9,207 nt of DNA from Methylococcaceae bacterium (GCA_947506075.1 CANNNN010000083.1:1-9207); one strand, 5' to 3'. Positions 1-6,722 are shown, counted from the stretch's first letter. Notes: generated from the sequence alone by a model not told the origin. Made by a program: numbers and translations.

Positions 1-79
1 AGCCCCCCATTTCGCTACACACCCAAAAACATATTTGCTTATATTAAGCATCGATTACCGTCGGGCTTGTCCAACAACC

Positions 80-118
80 GGATAAGATTGTGGTTCGCTT
101 TGCTCACACAATCTATCC
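80..118. repeat. Intergenic hairpin, dispersed-repeat-like
   Basis: A long inverted repeat. The left arm is GGAT (80-83), a one-base bulge, then AGATTGTG (85-92). The right arm is CACAATCT (107-114) followed directly by ATCC (115-118). All 12 arm bases pair, and the 14-base loop reads GTTCGCTTTGCTCA. The loop style (TTCGCTTTGCTCA between complementary arms) resembles a class of intergenic palindromic repeats common in gammaproteobacterial genomes; that likeness is from memory and was not checked. It sits just upstream of the small membrane peptide gene. It is not followed by a T run, so it is unlikely to be a simple terminator. Confidence 0.55.
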
Positions 119-173
119 TTATTCGTTAAGTTGCAGTATGAAAAACCCTTCAACTTATTATGAGGATTTACTC

Positions 174-347
174 ATGAACGATTTATACAAAGACATTCTA
201 ATCGGAACGGTATTTGCAATCGGCCTGGTGGGCTTTATTTCAGGCGAATTCATTATTTCATCTACTCTGTTCGCGTCAGCGGCCATTGCCAGTAATATTA
301 AAATAAACAGTAAAAGAGGCAAAGCCGGTCAATTTTTATGGGATTGA
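174..347 (+). CDS. Small membrane protein of unknown function, 57 aa
   Basis: I do not recognise this protein. The ATG at 174 is chosen because GAGG (162-165) lies 8 bases before it. In-frame earlier starts (90, 138) lack a ribosome binding site, and the one at 90 begins inside the hairpin repeat. The product has hydrophobic stretches at about residues 8-22 and 27-42, separated by a short GE-containing turn. A basic tail follows (KINSKRGKAGQ). This suits a one- or two-helix inner-membrane peptide. A clear rho-independent terminator follows the stop by about 34 bases, which supports a real monocistronic gene. No catalytic or metal-binding motif is visible. Confidence 0.55.
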   Translation: MNDLYKDILIGTVFAIGLVGFISGEFIISSTLFASAAIASNIKINSKRGKAGQFLWD

Positions 348-380
348 TTTGTCTAACTTTACCACTTAATCAAGCGATCT

Positions 381-418
381 GAAGGCTTCCACCGCTTAAC
401 GGACCTGGAAGCCTTTTT
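381..418 (+). terminator. Rho-independent terminator of the small membrane protein gene
   Basis: A 9-bp perfect stem is formed by AAGGCTTCC (382-390) and GGAAGCCTT (407-415). The T run continues to 418. An inner CCG/CGG pairing (392-394 with 400-402) can extend the structure around a CTTAA loop. The position, just after the stop at 347, and the T run on the plus strand fit termination of the upstream gene. Confidence 0.8.
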
Positions 419-589
419 GCTTTAACACAGTCCATATAAAGCCCCTGGCGCCCGTTCTTTACATCTATGACAACGCCTCAGCGTCATGGTCATCATTGCT
501 CTTGATGGCGATAATCTACGTCAGGTAGGCAATCAGTAACTGGACGGTGATAGAGTTTAATCAGTAGGCCTCTAGCCTAGGCCAAATGA
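419..589. other. Intergenic stretch without recognisable gene
   Basis: About 170 bases between the terminator and the 3' end of the MFS gene. I see no open frame with a ribosome binding site and no RNA gene. The only structure is a short GGCCT/AGGCC hairpin with direct TAGGCC copies at 565-570 and 578-583, close to the MFS stop. It has no T run on either side. Confidence 0.4.
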
Positions 590-1804
590 TCAGTGCAGTT
601 GATGCAGTTCTAGTCGACGTAATGTCGGCGCCAGTTTTGCGGTGACAGCAACCACCGTCAGGGTCATTATGCCTCCGAATACAACCGAGGGTACCAATCC
701 CAGCAAGCGCGCTGCGATGCCGGATTCAAAAGCGCCCAGCTCGTTGGATGAGCCAATAAAAATGCCGTTGATCGCAGAAACCCTACCACGCATCGCATCG
801 GGTGTTGCCAATTGCAGAATGGTCGTGCGCATCACTACCGATACGCCATCGCAGACACCCGAGAATATCAGCACTAACCCTGCAATCCAGAAATTGACCG
901 ATAAGGCAAAGCCAATCATGCACAAACCAAATCCTGCTACCGCTCCCAGCAGCCAGCGCCCGGCATGCAGATTGAGCGGATGGCGGGCAAGGAATATTCC
1001 TGTCATCACCGCGCCTATTGCCGGGGCGGCACGCAGAATGCCCAGTCCCTCAGGGCCGTAATGAAAGACATCATGGATAAAGGCGGGCAGCATGGAAACC
1101 GCGCCCCCGAACAGCACGGCGAACATATCCAGCGACTGAGCGCCTAAAATGATCTGGTTGCTAAAGACGAAGCGCAACCCTTCACCGATGCTGGAAAAAA
1201 TGGGTGCGCTTGCCGCTGGGGGCGGCTCATCGACACGGAGTGACAGTAACGCCATTGCTGCGAGCAGACACAGGCTTGCTGCAACGCCATAGGCTGCCGT
1301 TTTGCCCGCCCAGCCGACCAGAATGCCTCCTAGTGCAGGACCAACCACGAGTCCGAACTGGAATACGGCACTGCCGATGCCTGAAGCACGGGCATATTGA
1401 TCTCGTGGCAAGATCAGGGCGAACATGGCGCTATAGGACGGGCCTATAAACGCGCGCGCCACGCCAGTAAAGGCGATAGCGCCATAGATCCACAACGCGG
1501 GATTGCCGTTTAACCGGCCCGCTGACAGCGCAACCAGTGTTAGCGCGGTAAGAAACAACAGCAGGCAAGCAATCACACCGAATAGACGTCGAGAATGATG
1601 ATCTACCGCATAGCCTGCAAACAGTGCGCAACAAAAGTAGGGAATGACCTCGGCCAGTCCAATCAAACCCAGTGCCAGTGTGTCATGGGTCAGTTCGTAA
1701 ATGTGCCAGCCCACCACGATTGCCATTATCTGGTAAGCAAGAACAATAAGAACGCGAAAAGATAACAGCTTGAAAAAAGGCGTTGGTTTGACAAAAAACA
1801 GCAT
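590..1804 (-). CDS. MFS exporter of the MFS_3 / EntS-like family
   Basis: A 404-residue inner-membrane transporter with about 12 hydrophobic segments, the usual length for the family. The N-terminal PTPFFKLLSFRVLIVLAYQ segment and the loop 2-3 motif AGYAVDHHSRR (about residues 63-73, the MFS motif A position) place it in the MFS_3 group. That group includes the enterobactin exporter EntS and many putative drug or metabolite exporters. The substrate cannot be read from the sequence. I chose the ATG at 1804; an in-frame TTG at 1840 would add 12 residues, but the bases before it are pyrimidine-rich and give no ribosome binding site. It is the last of five minus-strand genes, 91 bases after the dioxygenase, and may be cotranscribed or have its own promoter. 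Confidence 0.85.
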   Translation of the reverse strand: MLFFVKPTPFFKLLSFRVLIVLAYQIMAIVVGWHIYELTHDTLALGLIGLAEVIPYFCCALFAGYAVDHHSRRLFGVIACLLLFLTALTLVALSAGRLNGNPALWIYGAIAFTGVARAFIGPSYSAMFALILPRDQYARASGIGSAVFQFGLVVGPALGGILVGWAGKTAAYGVAASLCLLAAMALLSLRVDEPPPAASAPIFSSIGEGLRFVFSNQIILGAQSLDMFAVLFGGAVSMLPAFIHDVFHYGPEGLGILRAAPAIGAVMTGIFLARHPLNLHAGRWLLGAVAGFGLCMIGFALSVNFWIAGLVLIFSGVCDGVSVVMRTTILQLATPDAMRGRVSAINGIFIGSSNELGAFESGIAARLLGLVPSVVFGGIMTLTVVAVTAKLAPTLRRLELHQLH

Positions 1805-1895
1805 GATTGTCCGATAATCAAAAGTGATTTTCCTGCCCAAATAGCGGAGGAGGATGAAGAGTTGCTAAGTGTACCGTCTTTTTGGAGAGAACGAT

Positions 1896-2708
1896 TTACC
1901 AAGCATAAGCACTTGCCATTTTTCCCAAGATTTCGAATTTAAATACGTGTTTTGCCGCTGTTCCGGCGACACCATAGCAAACATGCAGCGGCAGCAAATG
2001 CTCCGCTCTCGGATGGCAATAGCTTGCGGCGGGCGCGTTCTCCCAATTGATCAACCGGTGCTCCCGCTCCTGTTCAGTGAGCTGACGATTAGAACAGGTA
2101 TCGATCAGCCATTGCTCGAAGGACAGATTTAGGGCCTGAGATTGTTGTGTCGATGGAGAAAAAAACGCTTTGAGATTATGAAATGAAAAACCCGAGCCAA
2201 TGATAAGAACGTTTTCTTTTCTCAAATCGGCGAGAGCCTCGCCCATCCGGATATGTACTTCGGGCTGCAAGCTGTTGACCAGAGACAATTGAACGCAGGG
2301 AATATTTGCCTTCGGATACATCAGCTTTAAGGGCACAAATAAACCATGATCAAAGCCTCGCTGATCATCAAGCTCGGCATGAATGCCAGCACTGCCTAAT
2401 AGCTTGAAAATCTTGCTGGCTAATTCAGGCGCACCCGGTACAGGATATTCAATTTCATAGGCTTCTTTGGCAAAACCATAATAATCATAGATCAACGAAG
2501 GAAAGGCACCACTGGTAATCGTTGGCTTGGTTGCTTCCCAATGCGCACTAATGACTAAAATTGCAGACGGTTTTATCAATGTTGGCGTAACTTTCCTAAT
2601 AAAATCCAGCATGTTCTGATGGCCAATATCGCCCAGCAGGGGTAACGGGCCTCCTCCGTGAGAAAGGTACAAAACAGAACTTGGTAAATTATTTGCTTCG
2701 TTGTTCAT
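1896..2708 (-). CDS. DODA/LigB-type class III extradiol dioxygenase (YgiD-like)
   Basis: At 270 residues this matches the length of E. coli YgiD (4,5-DOPA extradiol dioxygenase). The family cleaves catechol rings next to the diol using a His-bound metal (Zn or Fe). Visible motifs are SHGGGP with His17, ISAHWE with His56, FDHGLFVPL with His121, SFHNL with His177 and CHPRAEHLLPL with His232 and His237. By analogy with YgiD, His17, His56 and His232 would bind the metal and His121 and His177 would act at the active site. No truncation is seen. The ATG at 2708 has only a weak AGGG about 11 bases upstream. It lies 73 bases behind the pirin gene on the same strand. Bacterial members often have no known physiological substrate, so a catechol or polyphenol is an inference. 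Confidence 0.9.
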   Translation of the reverse strand: MNNEANNLPSSVLYLSHGGGPLPLLGDIGHQNMLDFIRKVTPTLIKPSAILVISAHWEATKPTITSGAFPSLIYDYYGFAKEAYEIEYPVPGAPELASKIFKLLGSAGIHAELDDQRGFDHGLFVPLKLMYPKANIPCVQLSLVNSLQPEVHIRMGEALADLRKENVLIIGSGFSFHNLKAFFSPSTQQSQALNLSFEQWLIDTCSNRQLTEQEREHRLINWENAPAASYCHPRAEHLLPLHVCYGVAGTAAKHVFKFEILGKMASAYAW

Positions 2709-2781
2709 GTTGGCAGCAAGCCCTATATGCTCTGATTAAGGATCGATAAGGTGAAATTCGGGATTAAGCCTTTTGGAACAG

Positions 2782-3484
2782 TCAAGCCGCCAAATCAAAT
2801 ACCAATACTTCTGCCTGCTTGGCATGGGTAAGCAGGATTTGGCCTTCTTGCTCCAGCAATAGTGCATCGCCGGTGCTGATTGTTTGACCATTCACCATAA
2901 GTTCGCCACGGATCAGATGGACATATGCCTTTCGGCATGGGTTCACTATCAGGGTGGCTGTTTCATTGCCATCAAATAATCCCGCATAGAGTCTGGCATC
3001 GGCATGAATGACTACCGCTCCATGCTCGCCAGTGGGTGATGCAATCAAGCGCAATAGGCCCTGTTTTTCAGCTGCTGGAATCGTCTTTTGTTCATAGCCT
3101 GGAGGAATGTCTTGCACATTGGGTTCAAGCCAAATTTGCAAAAGATGCGTTATGCGGCCTTCAGCATGGTTAAACTCACTGTGGGTCACGCCGCTGCCGG
3201 CACTCATGCGCTGCACATCGCCAGGCGGAATCGCTTTGATATTGCCCAGGCTGTCTTGATGTGCAAGTTCACCGGAGAGCACATAGCTGATAATTTCCAT
3301 ATTGCGGTGACTGTGCTTACCAAAGCCGGTGCCCGGTTCAATACGGTCTTCATTAATCACCCGCAAATTACCCCAGCCCATATGATCAGGGTCGTAATAG
3401 TCGGCAAATGAAAACGAGTGATAGCTTTTGAGCCAGCCATGATCGGCGTAACCACGTTCTGCGGATTTTTCTGAGCTTTAACAT
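2782..3484 (-). pseudogene. Pirin family protein, frameshifted near codon 6
   Basis: Pirins are two-domain cupins; some bacterial members (E. coli YhhW) oxidise quercetin. The main frame from the ATG at 3381 gives 199 residues beginning MGWGNLRVINEDRI, which is an internal pirin motif. The missing N-terminus is present just upstream in another frame. ATG at 3484, with AAGGGG 7 bases before it, reads MLKLRK and then needs one base fewer in the A5 run (T5 at 3466-3470 on the plus strand) to continue as SAERGYADHGWLKSYHSF and on to DPDHMGWG. Restored length is 233 aa, normal for the family. Restored metal ligands fall at the expected sites: His57, His59, His101 and Glu103 (GKHSH and VTHSEF). As it stands, translation from 3484 stops at a TGA after 32 codons. 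This is either a sequencing error in a homopolymer or a real inactivation. The gene begins 15 bases after the flavodoxin stop, so it belongs to that operon. Confidence 0.85.
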
Positions 3485-3499
3485 AGTGATACCCCTTGG

Positions 3500-4057
3500 T
3501 CAGTTACCTTTAAATTTTCTTGCAAGGTCTGCAACACGCGCACCATACAATCTGGCCGTTGCCAAATCACCGGTATTGACCTCGTCAGGACTGGCATCGG
3601 AGGGGGTTTGCATCATCGCGCCGGCAAAAGAGCCCAGGTAGTTCACATCATCACGCTGAGCTGCTTTGGTATTGGATGGCATCAGACCTGTGCCAACCCA
3701 GATGCCTGAATGTTGCATGGCCAGGGTAAAGAAGTAATGCAGCGTGGAATGCTTGTCGCCGTTCATGGTGGCGGAATTGGTGAAGCCGCCGAATATCTTG
3801 TCTTTCCACAATTGACTAAACCAAGGCTTGGAAGACGCATCGGCGAATTTCTTAAACTGCCAGCTTACCGACCCCATATAGGTTGGGGAGCCGAAGATAA
3901 TAGCGTCTGCTTCGTTCAAGCTAGCCCATTGTGCTTCGGTAATATTGCCTTCTGCATCAATGGCTATTAATTCAGCCTGACCGCCTTGTGCTACTGCTTC
4001 GGCTTGCTTTACGGTATGGCCGTAACCACTATGAAATACTACGACGATTTTAGTCAT
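3500..4057 (-). CDS. Flavodoxin-fold NAD(P)H:quinone oxidoreductase, WrbA-like
   Basis: A 185-residue cytoplasmic flavoprotein. The FMN phosphate loop is SGYGHT (residues 10-15), the second FMN loop is GSPTYMGS (56-63), and a third isoalloxazine-contacting stretch is GGFTNSATMNGDKHSTL (90-106). These are the three FMN-binding loops of flavodoxin/WrbA proteins, which carry out two-electron reduction of quinones and so avoid semiquinone radicals. It is somewhat shorter than E. coli WrbA (198 aa), and the third loop differs from the WrbA consensus, so I call it WrbA-like and not WrbA. The ATG at 4057 follows GGGAG by about 6 bases. It lies 33 bases after the YceI-like gene and 15 before pirin, which indicates one transcript. 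Confidence 0.88.
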   Translation of the reverse strand: MTKIVVVFHSGYGHTVKQAEAVAQGGQAELIAIDAEGNITEAQWASLNEADAIIFGSPTYMGSVSWQFKKFADASSKPWFSQLWKDKIFGGFTNSATMNGDKHSTLHYFFTLAMQHSGIWVGTGLMPSNTKAAQRDDVNYLGSFAGAMMQTPSDASPDEVNTGDLATARLYGARVADLARKFKGN

Positions 4058-4090
4058 GTTGTGCTCCCGGAAAATTTAGATTTCAGATAT

Positions 4091-4657
4091 TTACTTTTTG
4101 ACTGCTTCAACTGCAATCGTCAGCGTCACGTCGTCACTCACGTTGGGTGCATATTTTCCCATGTTGAAGTCCGTGCGCTTAACTACCGCTGTCGCATTGG
4201 CACCGCAAGCATCTTTTTTCAGCATCGGATGCATCATGCACTGGAAAGAAGTCAGCGTCAGTGTCACGGGTTTACTGATGCCTTTAAGCGTCAGCGTGCC
4301 CTCGACCGACGAAACCTTATCGCCTTCGAAATTGACTTTACTGGAGGTGAAGTTAGCCGTTGGATATTTGATGGTATCCAGAAAGTCGGCGCCCTGTATA
4401 TGTTCGTTAAACAAGGGGTAACCGGTGTTGACCGATGTGGTGTCGATAGTGACACTGACCGAACCTGTTTTGGCCTCGCGATCGATGATGATGTTGCCGG
4501 AGGTCTTGTCGAAACGGCTTAACTGCGTCGAAAAACCAAAGTGGCTATAGGAAAAACGCGGATAGGTATGGGTATTGTCGATGACATAGGTTTCAGGCGC
4601 GGCAAGGACTGGGGTTGAGATAGCAGCTGCCAGGATTAAAACAGAAAGGCGGTTCAT
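4091..4657 (-). CDS. YceI-like periplasmic lipid/polyisoprenoid-binding protein
   Basis: The YceI family has a lipocalin-like beta barrel that binds polyisoprenoid chains such as quinone tails, and usually acts in the periplasm. The ATG at 4657 is preferred. It has AAGGA 8-9 bases upstream and begins a classic Sec signal (MNRLSVLILAAAISTPVLA, likely cleavage near residues 19-20), giving 188 aa. An in-frame ATG at 4696 also has a GAGGG before it and would add 13 polar residues ahead of the signal, which is less likely. Family motifs are SRFDKTSG (48-54), HIQGADFLDTIKYP (86-99) and TLKGISKPVTL (123-133). Two cysteines (140 and 151, around MMHPMLKKDA) could form a disulphide. It is the first gene of the minus-strand operon, divergent from the LysR gene. 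Confidence 0.9.
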   Translation of the reverse strand: MNRLSVLILAAAISTPVLAAPETYVIDNTHTYPRFSYSHFGFSTQLSRFDKTSGNIIIDREAKTGSVSVTIDTTSVNTGYPLFNEHIQGADFLDTIKYPTANFTSSKVNFEGDKVSSVEGTLTLKGISKPVTLTLTSFQCMMHPMLKKDACGANATAVVKRTDFNMGKYAPNVSDDVTLTIAVEAVKK

Positions 4658-4710
4658 GGTTAGGTTCCTTGAGTTAAGTTGGAGTTGAAGTTTCATGATG
4701 ACCCTCTATA

Positions 4711-4746
4711 GCATTGAAAGTGGAATCTATTAGACTTCGCATTGAA
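4711..4746. promoter_or_regulatory. Direct repeats GCATTGAA in the divergent control region
   Basis: GCATTGAA occurs at 4711-4718 and again at 4739-4746, with starts 28 bases apart. The second copy sits inside a small dyad CTTC...GAAG (4735-4738 and 4744-4747). The region lies between the divergent YceI-operon and LysR genes, upstream of both, where LysR-type regulators normally bind an activation site. A minus-strand -10-like TATAGA (plus 4705-4710) near it would give a transcript that starts between the two candidate YceI ATGs. The role as operator is inferred. Confidence 0.35.
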
Positions 4747-4764
4747 GCGATAAAAAAGTATAAT
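4736..4764 (+). promoter_or_regulatory. Promoter of the LysR-type regulator gene
   Basis: A perfect -10 box TATAAT (4759-4764) with TTCGCA (4736-4741), 17 bases upstream, as a 4-of-6 match to the -35 box. Predicted transcription start is near 4771, which leaves a leader of about 32 bases before the ATG at 4803. Confidence 0.6.
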
Positions 4765-4776
4765 AATTCGTTATTA
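4761..4776. promoter_or_regulatory. Candidate LysR operator dyad
   Basis: A perfect 6-bp inverted repeat, TAATAA and TTATTA around a TTCG spacer. It overlaps the -10 box and predicted start of the LysR gene and contains a T-N11-A arrangement (T4764 to A4776), the generic LysR-type recognition pattern. Its position suits autorepression by the regulator. Binding is inferred from position and symmetry only. Confidence 0.45.
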
Positions 4777-4802
4777 ATGATCTAAAAATCAGATGGGTTT
4801 AG

Positions 4803-5699
4803 ATGGTACCTCACATTACCCTTGAGCAATGGCGCAGCTTGATCACCGTTGTGGATGCGGGCGGTTACGCCCAGGCGGCCGAAAAATTGCACAAGAGTCA
4901 ATCTGCCGTCACTTATGCCGTACAAAAAATAGAGTCCTTGCTGGGCGTGAAAGCGTTTGAGATCCAAGGACGTAAGGCAATCCTCACGCCAACAGGGCAG
5001 ATGCTCTACCGACGCGCCTTGGCCTTAGTCGGCGAAGCCAATGATCTGGAGCAAGCGGCTCACACGCTGTCGGCGGGCTGGGAGGCTGAAATACATCTCG
5101 CCGCTGAAATTCTCTTTCCTTCCCGGCTGTTATTATCTTGTCTGCAGCGTTTTAGTCAGGAAAGCCCCGGTACGCGGCTCGAACTGATTGAATCGGTACT
5201 CGGCGGAACATCGGATGCGCTGCTAAAGGGCGAGGCCGACCTGGTGATTTCGCCACAATTACCACCCGGGTTTCTGGGCGATCCCTTGATGCGAATAAAC
5301 TTGCGCGCTGTAGCTCATGCCGATCATCCTTTACAGTATTATGACCGGGAATTGAGCTATCGGGATCTACGTGCCTATCGTCATGTAGTAGTGCGTGATT
5401 CAGGCGCCAAGCGTGACCGGCGTACCGAGACCGTTGAGGTGGATCAGCGCTGGACAGTGAGTCAGGTCGCCACCTCAATTCAGGCCGTCTGTATGGGTTA
5501 TGGCTTTGCCTGGCTACCAGAAGAGCACATCCGTGAGGAGCTGGAGGCAGGGACACTTCGACCACTACCCTTGAGGGAAGGTGGAACGCGCGAGGTGCCG
5601 CTTTATCTTATTTTTGCTAACCCAGACTTTGCTGGACCTGGAATAAGGCGTCTGGCGGAGATCATCAGGGAATCGGTTAAATCGGGAACTGTTTTGTAA
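4803..5699 (+). CDS. LysR-type transcriptional regulator
   Basis: At 298 residues this is standard LysR length. The winged helix-turn-helix covers about residues 7-65 (LEQWRSLITVVDAGGYAQAA, then SQSAVTYAVQKIESLLG and LTPTGQMLYRRA). A linker helix follows, then a two-lobed effector-binding domain from about 90 to 295. It is intact. The ATG at 4803 has only a weak GGG-containing site before it. It is divergent from the YceI-flavodoxin-pirin-dioxygenase set, the classic arrangement in which a LysR protein controls its neighbour and itself. The effector is unknown; an aromatic or quinone compound would suit the target genes but is inferred. Confidence 0.92.
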   Translation: MVPHITLEQWRSLITVVDAGGYAQAAEKLHKSQSAVTYAVQKIESLLGVKAFEIQGRKAILTPTGQMLYRRALALVGEANDLEQAAHTLSAGWEAEIHLAAEILFPSRLLLSCLQRFSQESPGTRLELIESVLGGTSDALLKGEADLVISPQLPPGFLGDPLMRINLRAVAHADHPLQYYDRELSYRDLRAYRHVVVRDSGAKRDRRTETVEVDQRWTVSQVATSIQAVCMGYGFAWLPEEHIREELEAGTLRPLPLREGGTREVPLYLIFANPDFAGPGIRRLAEIIRESVKSGTVL

Positions 5700-5763
5700 A
5701 TGGCGTAAATCCCAGCTTTAAATATTTTGTTTTTGTTTAGATACAACCTGACACTTAGAATGC

Positions 5764-6255
5764 TTAAACGACTGGCTCATCAGCCACTTTTCCAGCAATA
5801 TAAGTGACATAAACATAAACAGGTATGGCAAGGCCGCCCAGACTATTTTCTATCAACGGTAACACATCATCCCAGTCCAAATCACCTACGCCGGTGGCTA
5901 TCCGTGGCAACGCGATTGAATTAAACTTTTCAGTGGCTATGATTTTAACTAACGCACTTAACGCATGCCGGATATTATTTAAGGTCGCTTTGCCATGAAG
6001 ATGATCGGGGCTTTCCAGGCTTTCCTGAGTGATTAGATGCACAATACGAATGTTATCTGGCCCAGTCCATAACCGGGCTTCACCCGGCTTGGTATTATGT
6101 TGATGGCACCAGCGATGAAAGTCTGTAAGCATCGTTGGATATTTGTTGCTCAACTCAAGTGCCAAGCATTTATCCATAGGATCGTTTTTTTCTACCCCAT
6201 GTGCAATCGCTTGTGCCTTGCTTAATAGAATGTCGCCTTCAACCTTGTAAATCAT
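5764..6255 (-). CDS. Stand-alone macro-domain protein (ADP-ribose-binding-like)
   Basis: A 163-residue protein made of a single macro domain, a fold that binds or hydrolyses ADP-ribose derivatives. Support comes from the N-terminal YKVEGDIL strand (3-10), AIAHGV (16-21), the LITQESLES strand and loop (74-82), ALPRIATGVGDLDWDDV (115-131) and the final VYVYVTY strand. The pattern is nearest the TARG1/DarG-like branch. Aligned by eye to human TARG1, the catalytic Lys84 corresponds to Gln77, and Asp125 of that enzyme to Gly124. The usual glycine-rich MGxGIA segment reads MDKCLA (27-32). It may therefore bind, but not remove, ADP-ribose by the TARG1 mechanism, or use other residues. The ATG at 6255 follows GAGAG by 4-5 bases. 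It converges with the LysR gene and no toxin partner is adjacent. Confidence 0.75.
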   Translation of the reverse strand: MIYKVEGDILLSKAQAIAHGVEKNDPMDKCLALELSNKYPTMLTDFHRWCHQHNTKPGEARLWTGPDNIRIVHLITQESLESPDHLHGKATLNNIRHALSALVKIIATEKFNSIALPRIATGVGDLDWDDVLPLIENSLGGLAIPVYVYVTYIAGKVADEPVV

Positions 6256-6458
6256 AAGACTCTCAATATACGCTTTAGTTTAGAACATGCAGCATGCATG
6301 GAATATAGAGAGATTACTCCAATTTTATTTGGTTTTAAATCATTCCAAGCTATGGGCTAATAAATAAGCAGAGTAATCTAGCAGTATGAGTACCACTTCC
6401 ATTATATTGTGAGACGCCGCGTCGCATTGTGATTAAATGTTTATAATTCACATACCTC
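6256..6458. other. Gene-poor intergenic stretch with inverted and direct repeats
   Basis: About 200 AT-rich bases with no convincing gene. They contain a perfect 9-bp inverted repeat, AGATTACTC (6311-6319) and GAGTAATCT (6371-6379), separated by 51 bases. They also hold a direct repeat ATTGTGA (6406-6412 and 6426-6432) enclosing the dyad GACG-CCG-CGTC (6413-6423). A TATAAT hexamer at 6442-6447 lies just upstream of a short plus-strand frame, but without a recognisable -35 box. Confidence 0.4.
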
Positions 6459-6641
6459 ATGATTAACCTAGCCTTTCAATTTATTTTAGGCTTGCCCGCA
6501 CCATTGGGTCTCAAAGATACGGCCATAAATAAATTGAGGGTCAAGACTGTGTATTGCGCCAAGTGCTCGACAGGCTTTCATGTGATCAAAGGGAATGAGA
6601 ACATTGCCGAGATCAAATGCGATGAATGGTTTCATGAATAA
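6459..6641 (+). CDS. Short hypothetical protein with Cys-rich C-terminal half
   Basis: Unrecognised. The longest version has 60 residues from the ATG at 6459, which has no ribosome binding site. An internal GTG at 6549 is preceded by GAGGG (6536-6540) at 8 bases and would give a 30-residue peptide starting MYCAKCSTGFHVIKGNENIA. That part has CAKC and a later single Cys in KCDEW, as if from a small zinc ribbon in which the last Cys is lost or never existed (inference). The N-terminal half looks unrelated to the Cys-containing part. It could be a small gene, a gene remnant or chance. Confidence 0.3.
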   Translation: MINLAFQFILGLPAPLGLKDTAINKLRVKTVYCAKCSTGFHVIKGNENIAEIKCDEWFHE

Positions 6642-6654
6642 GGAGGTTGTGGGT

Positions 6655-6717
6655 ATGAGTGTCCTGATAAATAATTATACCGTTTTTACTGACAATGAAG
6701 ATTGCCGATCATTTTAA
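6655..6717 (+). CDS. Candidate 20-residue peptide with strong ribosome binding site
   Basis: ATG at 6655 follows AGGAGG (6641-6646) with ideal 8-base spacing. The frame reads MSVLINNYTVFTDNEDCRSF and then TAA. The ribosome binding site touches the stop of the previous short frame, so the two could be translated together. No homology is recognised. The best Shine-Dalgarno site in this part of the window feeding a 20-codon frame suggests a true micropeptide, or the start of a gene whose remainder was lost. Confidence 0.25.
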   Translation: MSVLINNYTVFTDNEDCRSF

Positions 6718-6722
6718 GGTAG

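Noticed and set aside
36..50. Short dyad TGCTTA-TAT-TAAGCA
   Set aside because: A 6-bp stem with a three-base loop in AT-rich DNA and no T run; could be chance.
565..583. Hairpin GGCCT/AGGCC as a terminator for the MFS gene
   Set aside because: The stem is only 5 bp and there is no T run on the minus-strand side.
642..1634. Several plus- and minus-strand open frames inside the MFS gene
   Set aside because: They overlap a clear MFS coding frame, have no ribosome binding sites and give low-complexity translations without family motifs.
3461..3475. Programmed frameshifting in pirin
   Set aside because: A run of five A is short for slippage and there is no internal Shine-Dalgarno or downstream structure that I can see; error or mutation is simpler.
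3986..4522. A 178-codon plus-strand frame across the flavodoxin and YceI genes
   Set aside because: It is antisense to two strongly supported genes, spans their intergenic gap and has no recognisable domain.
5700..5763. Terminator between the convergent LysR and macro-domain genes
   Set aside because: There are T-rich bases but no stem of useful length.
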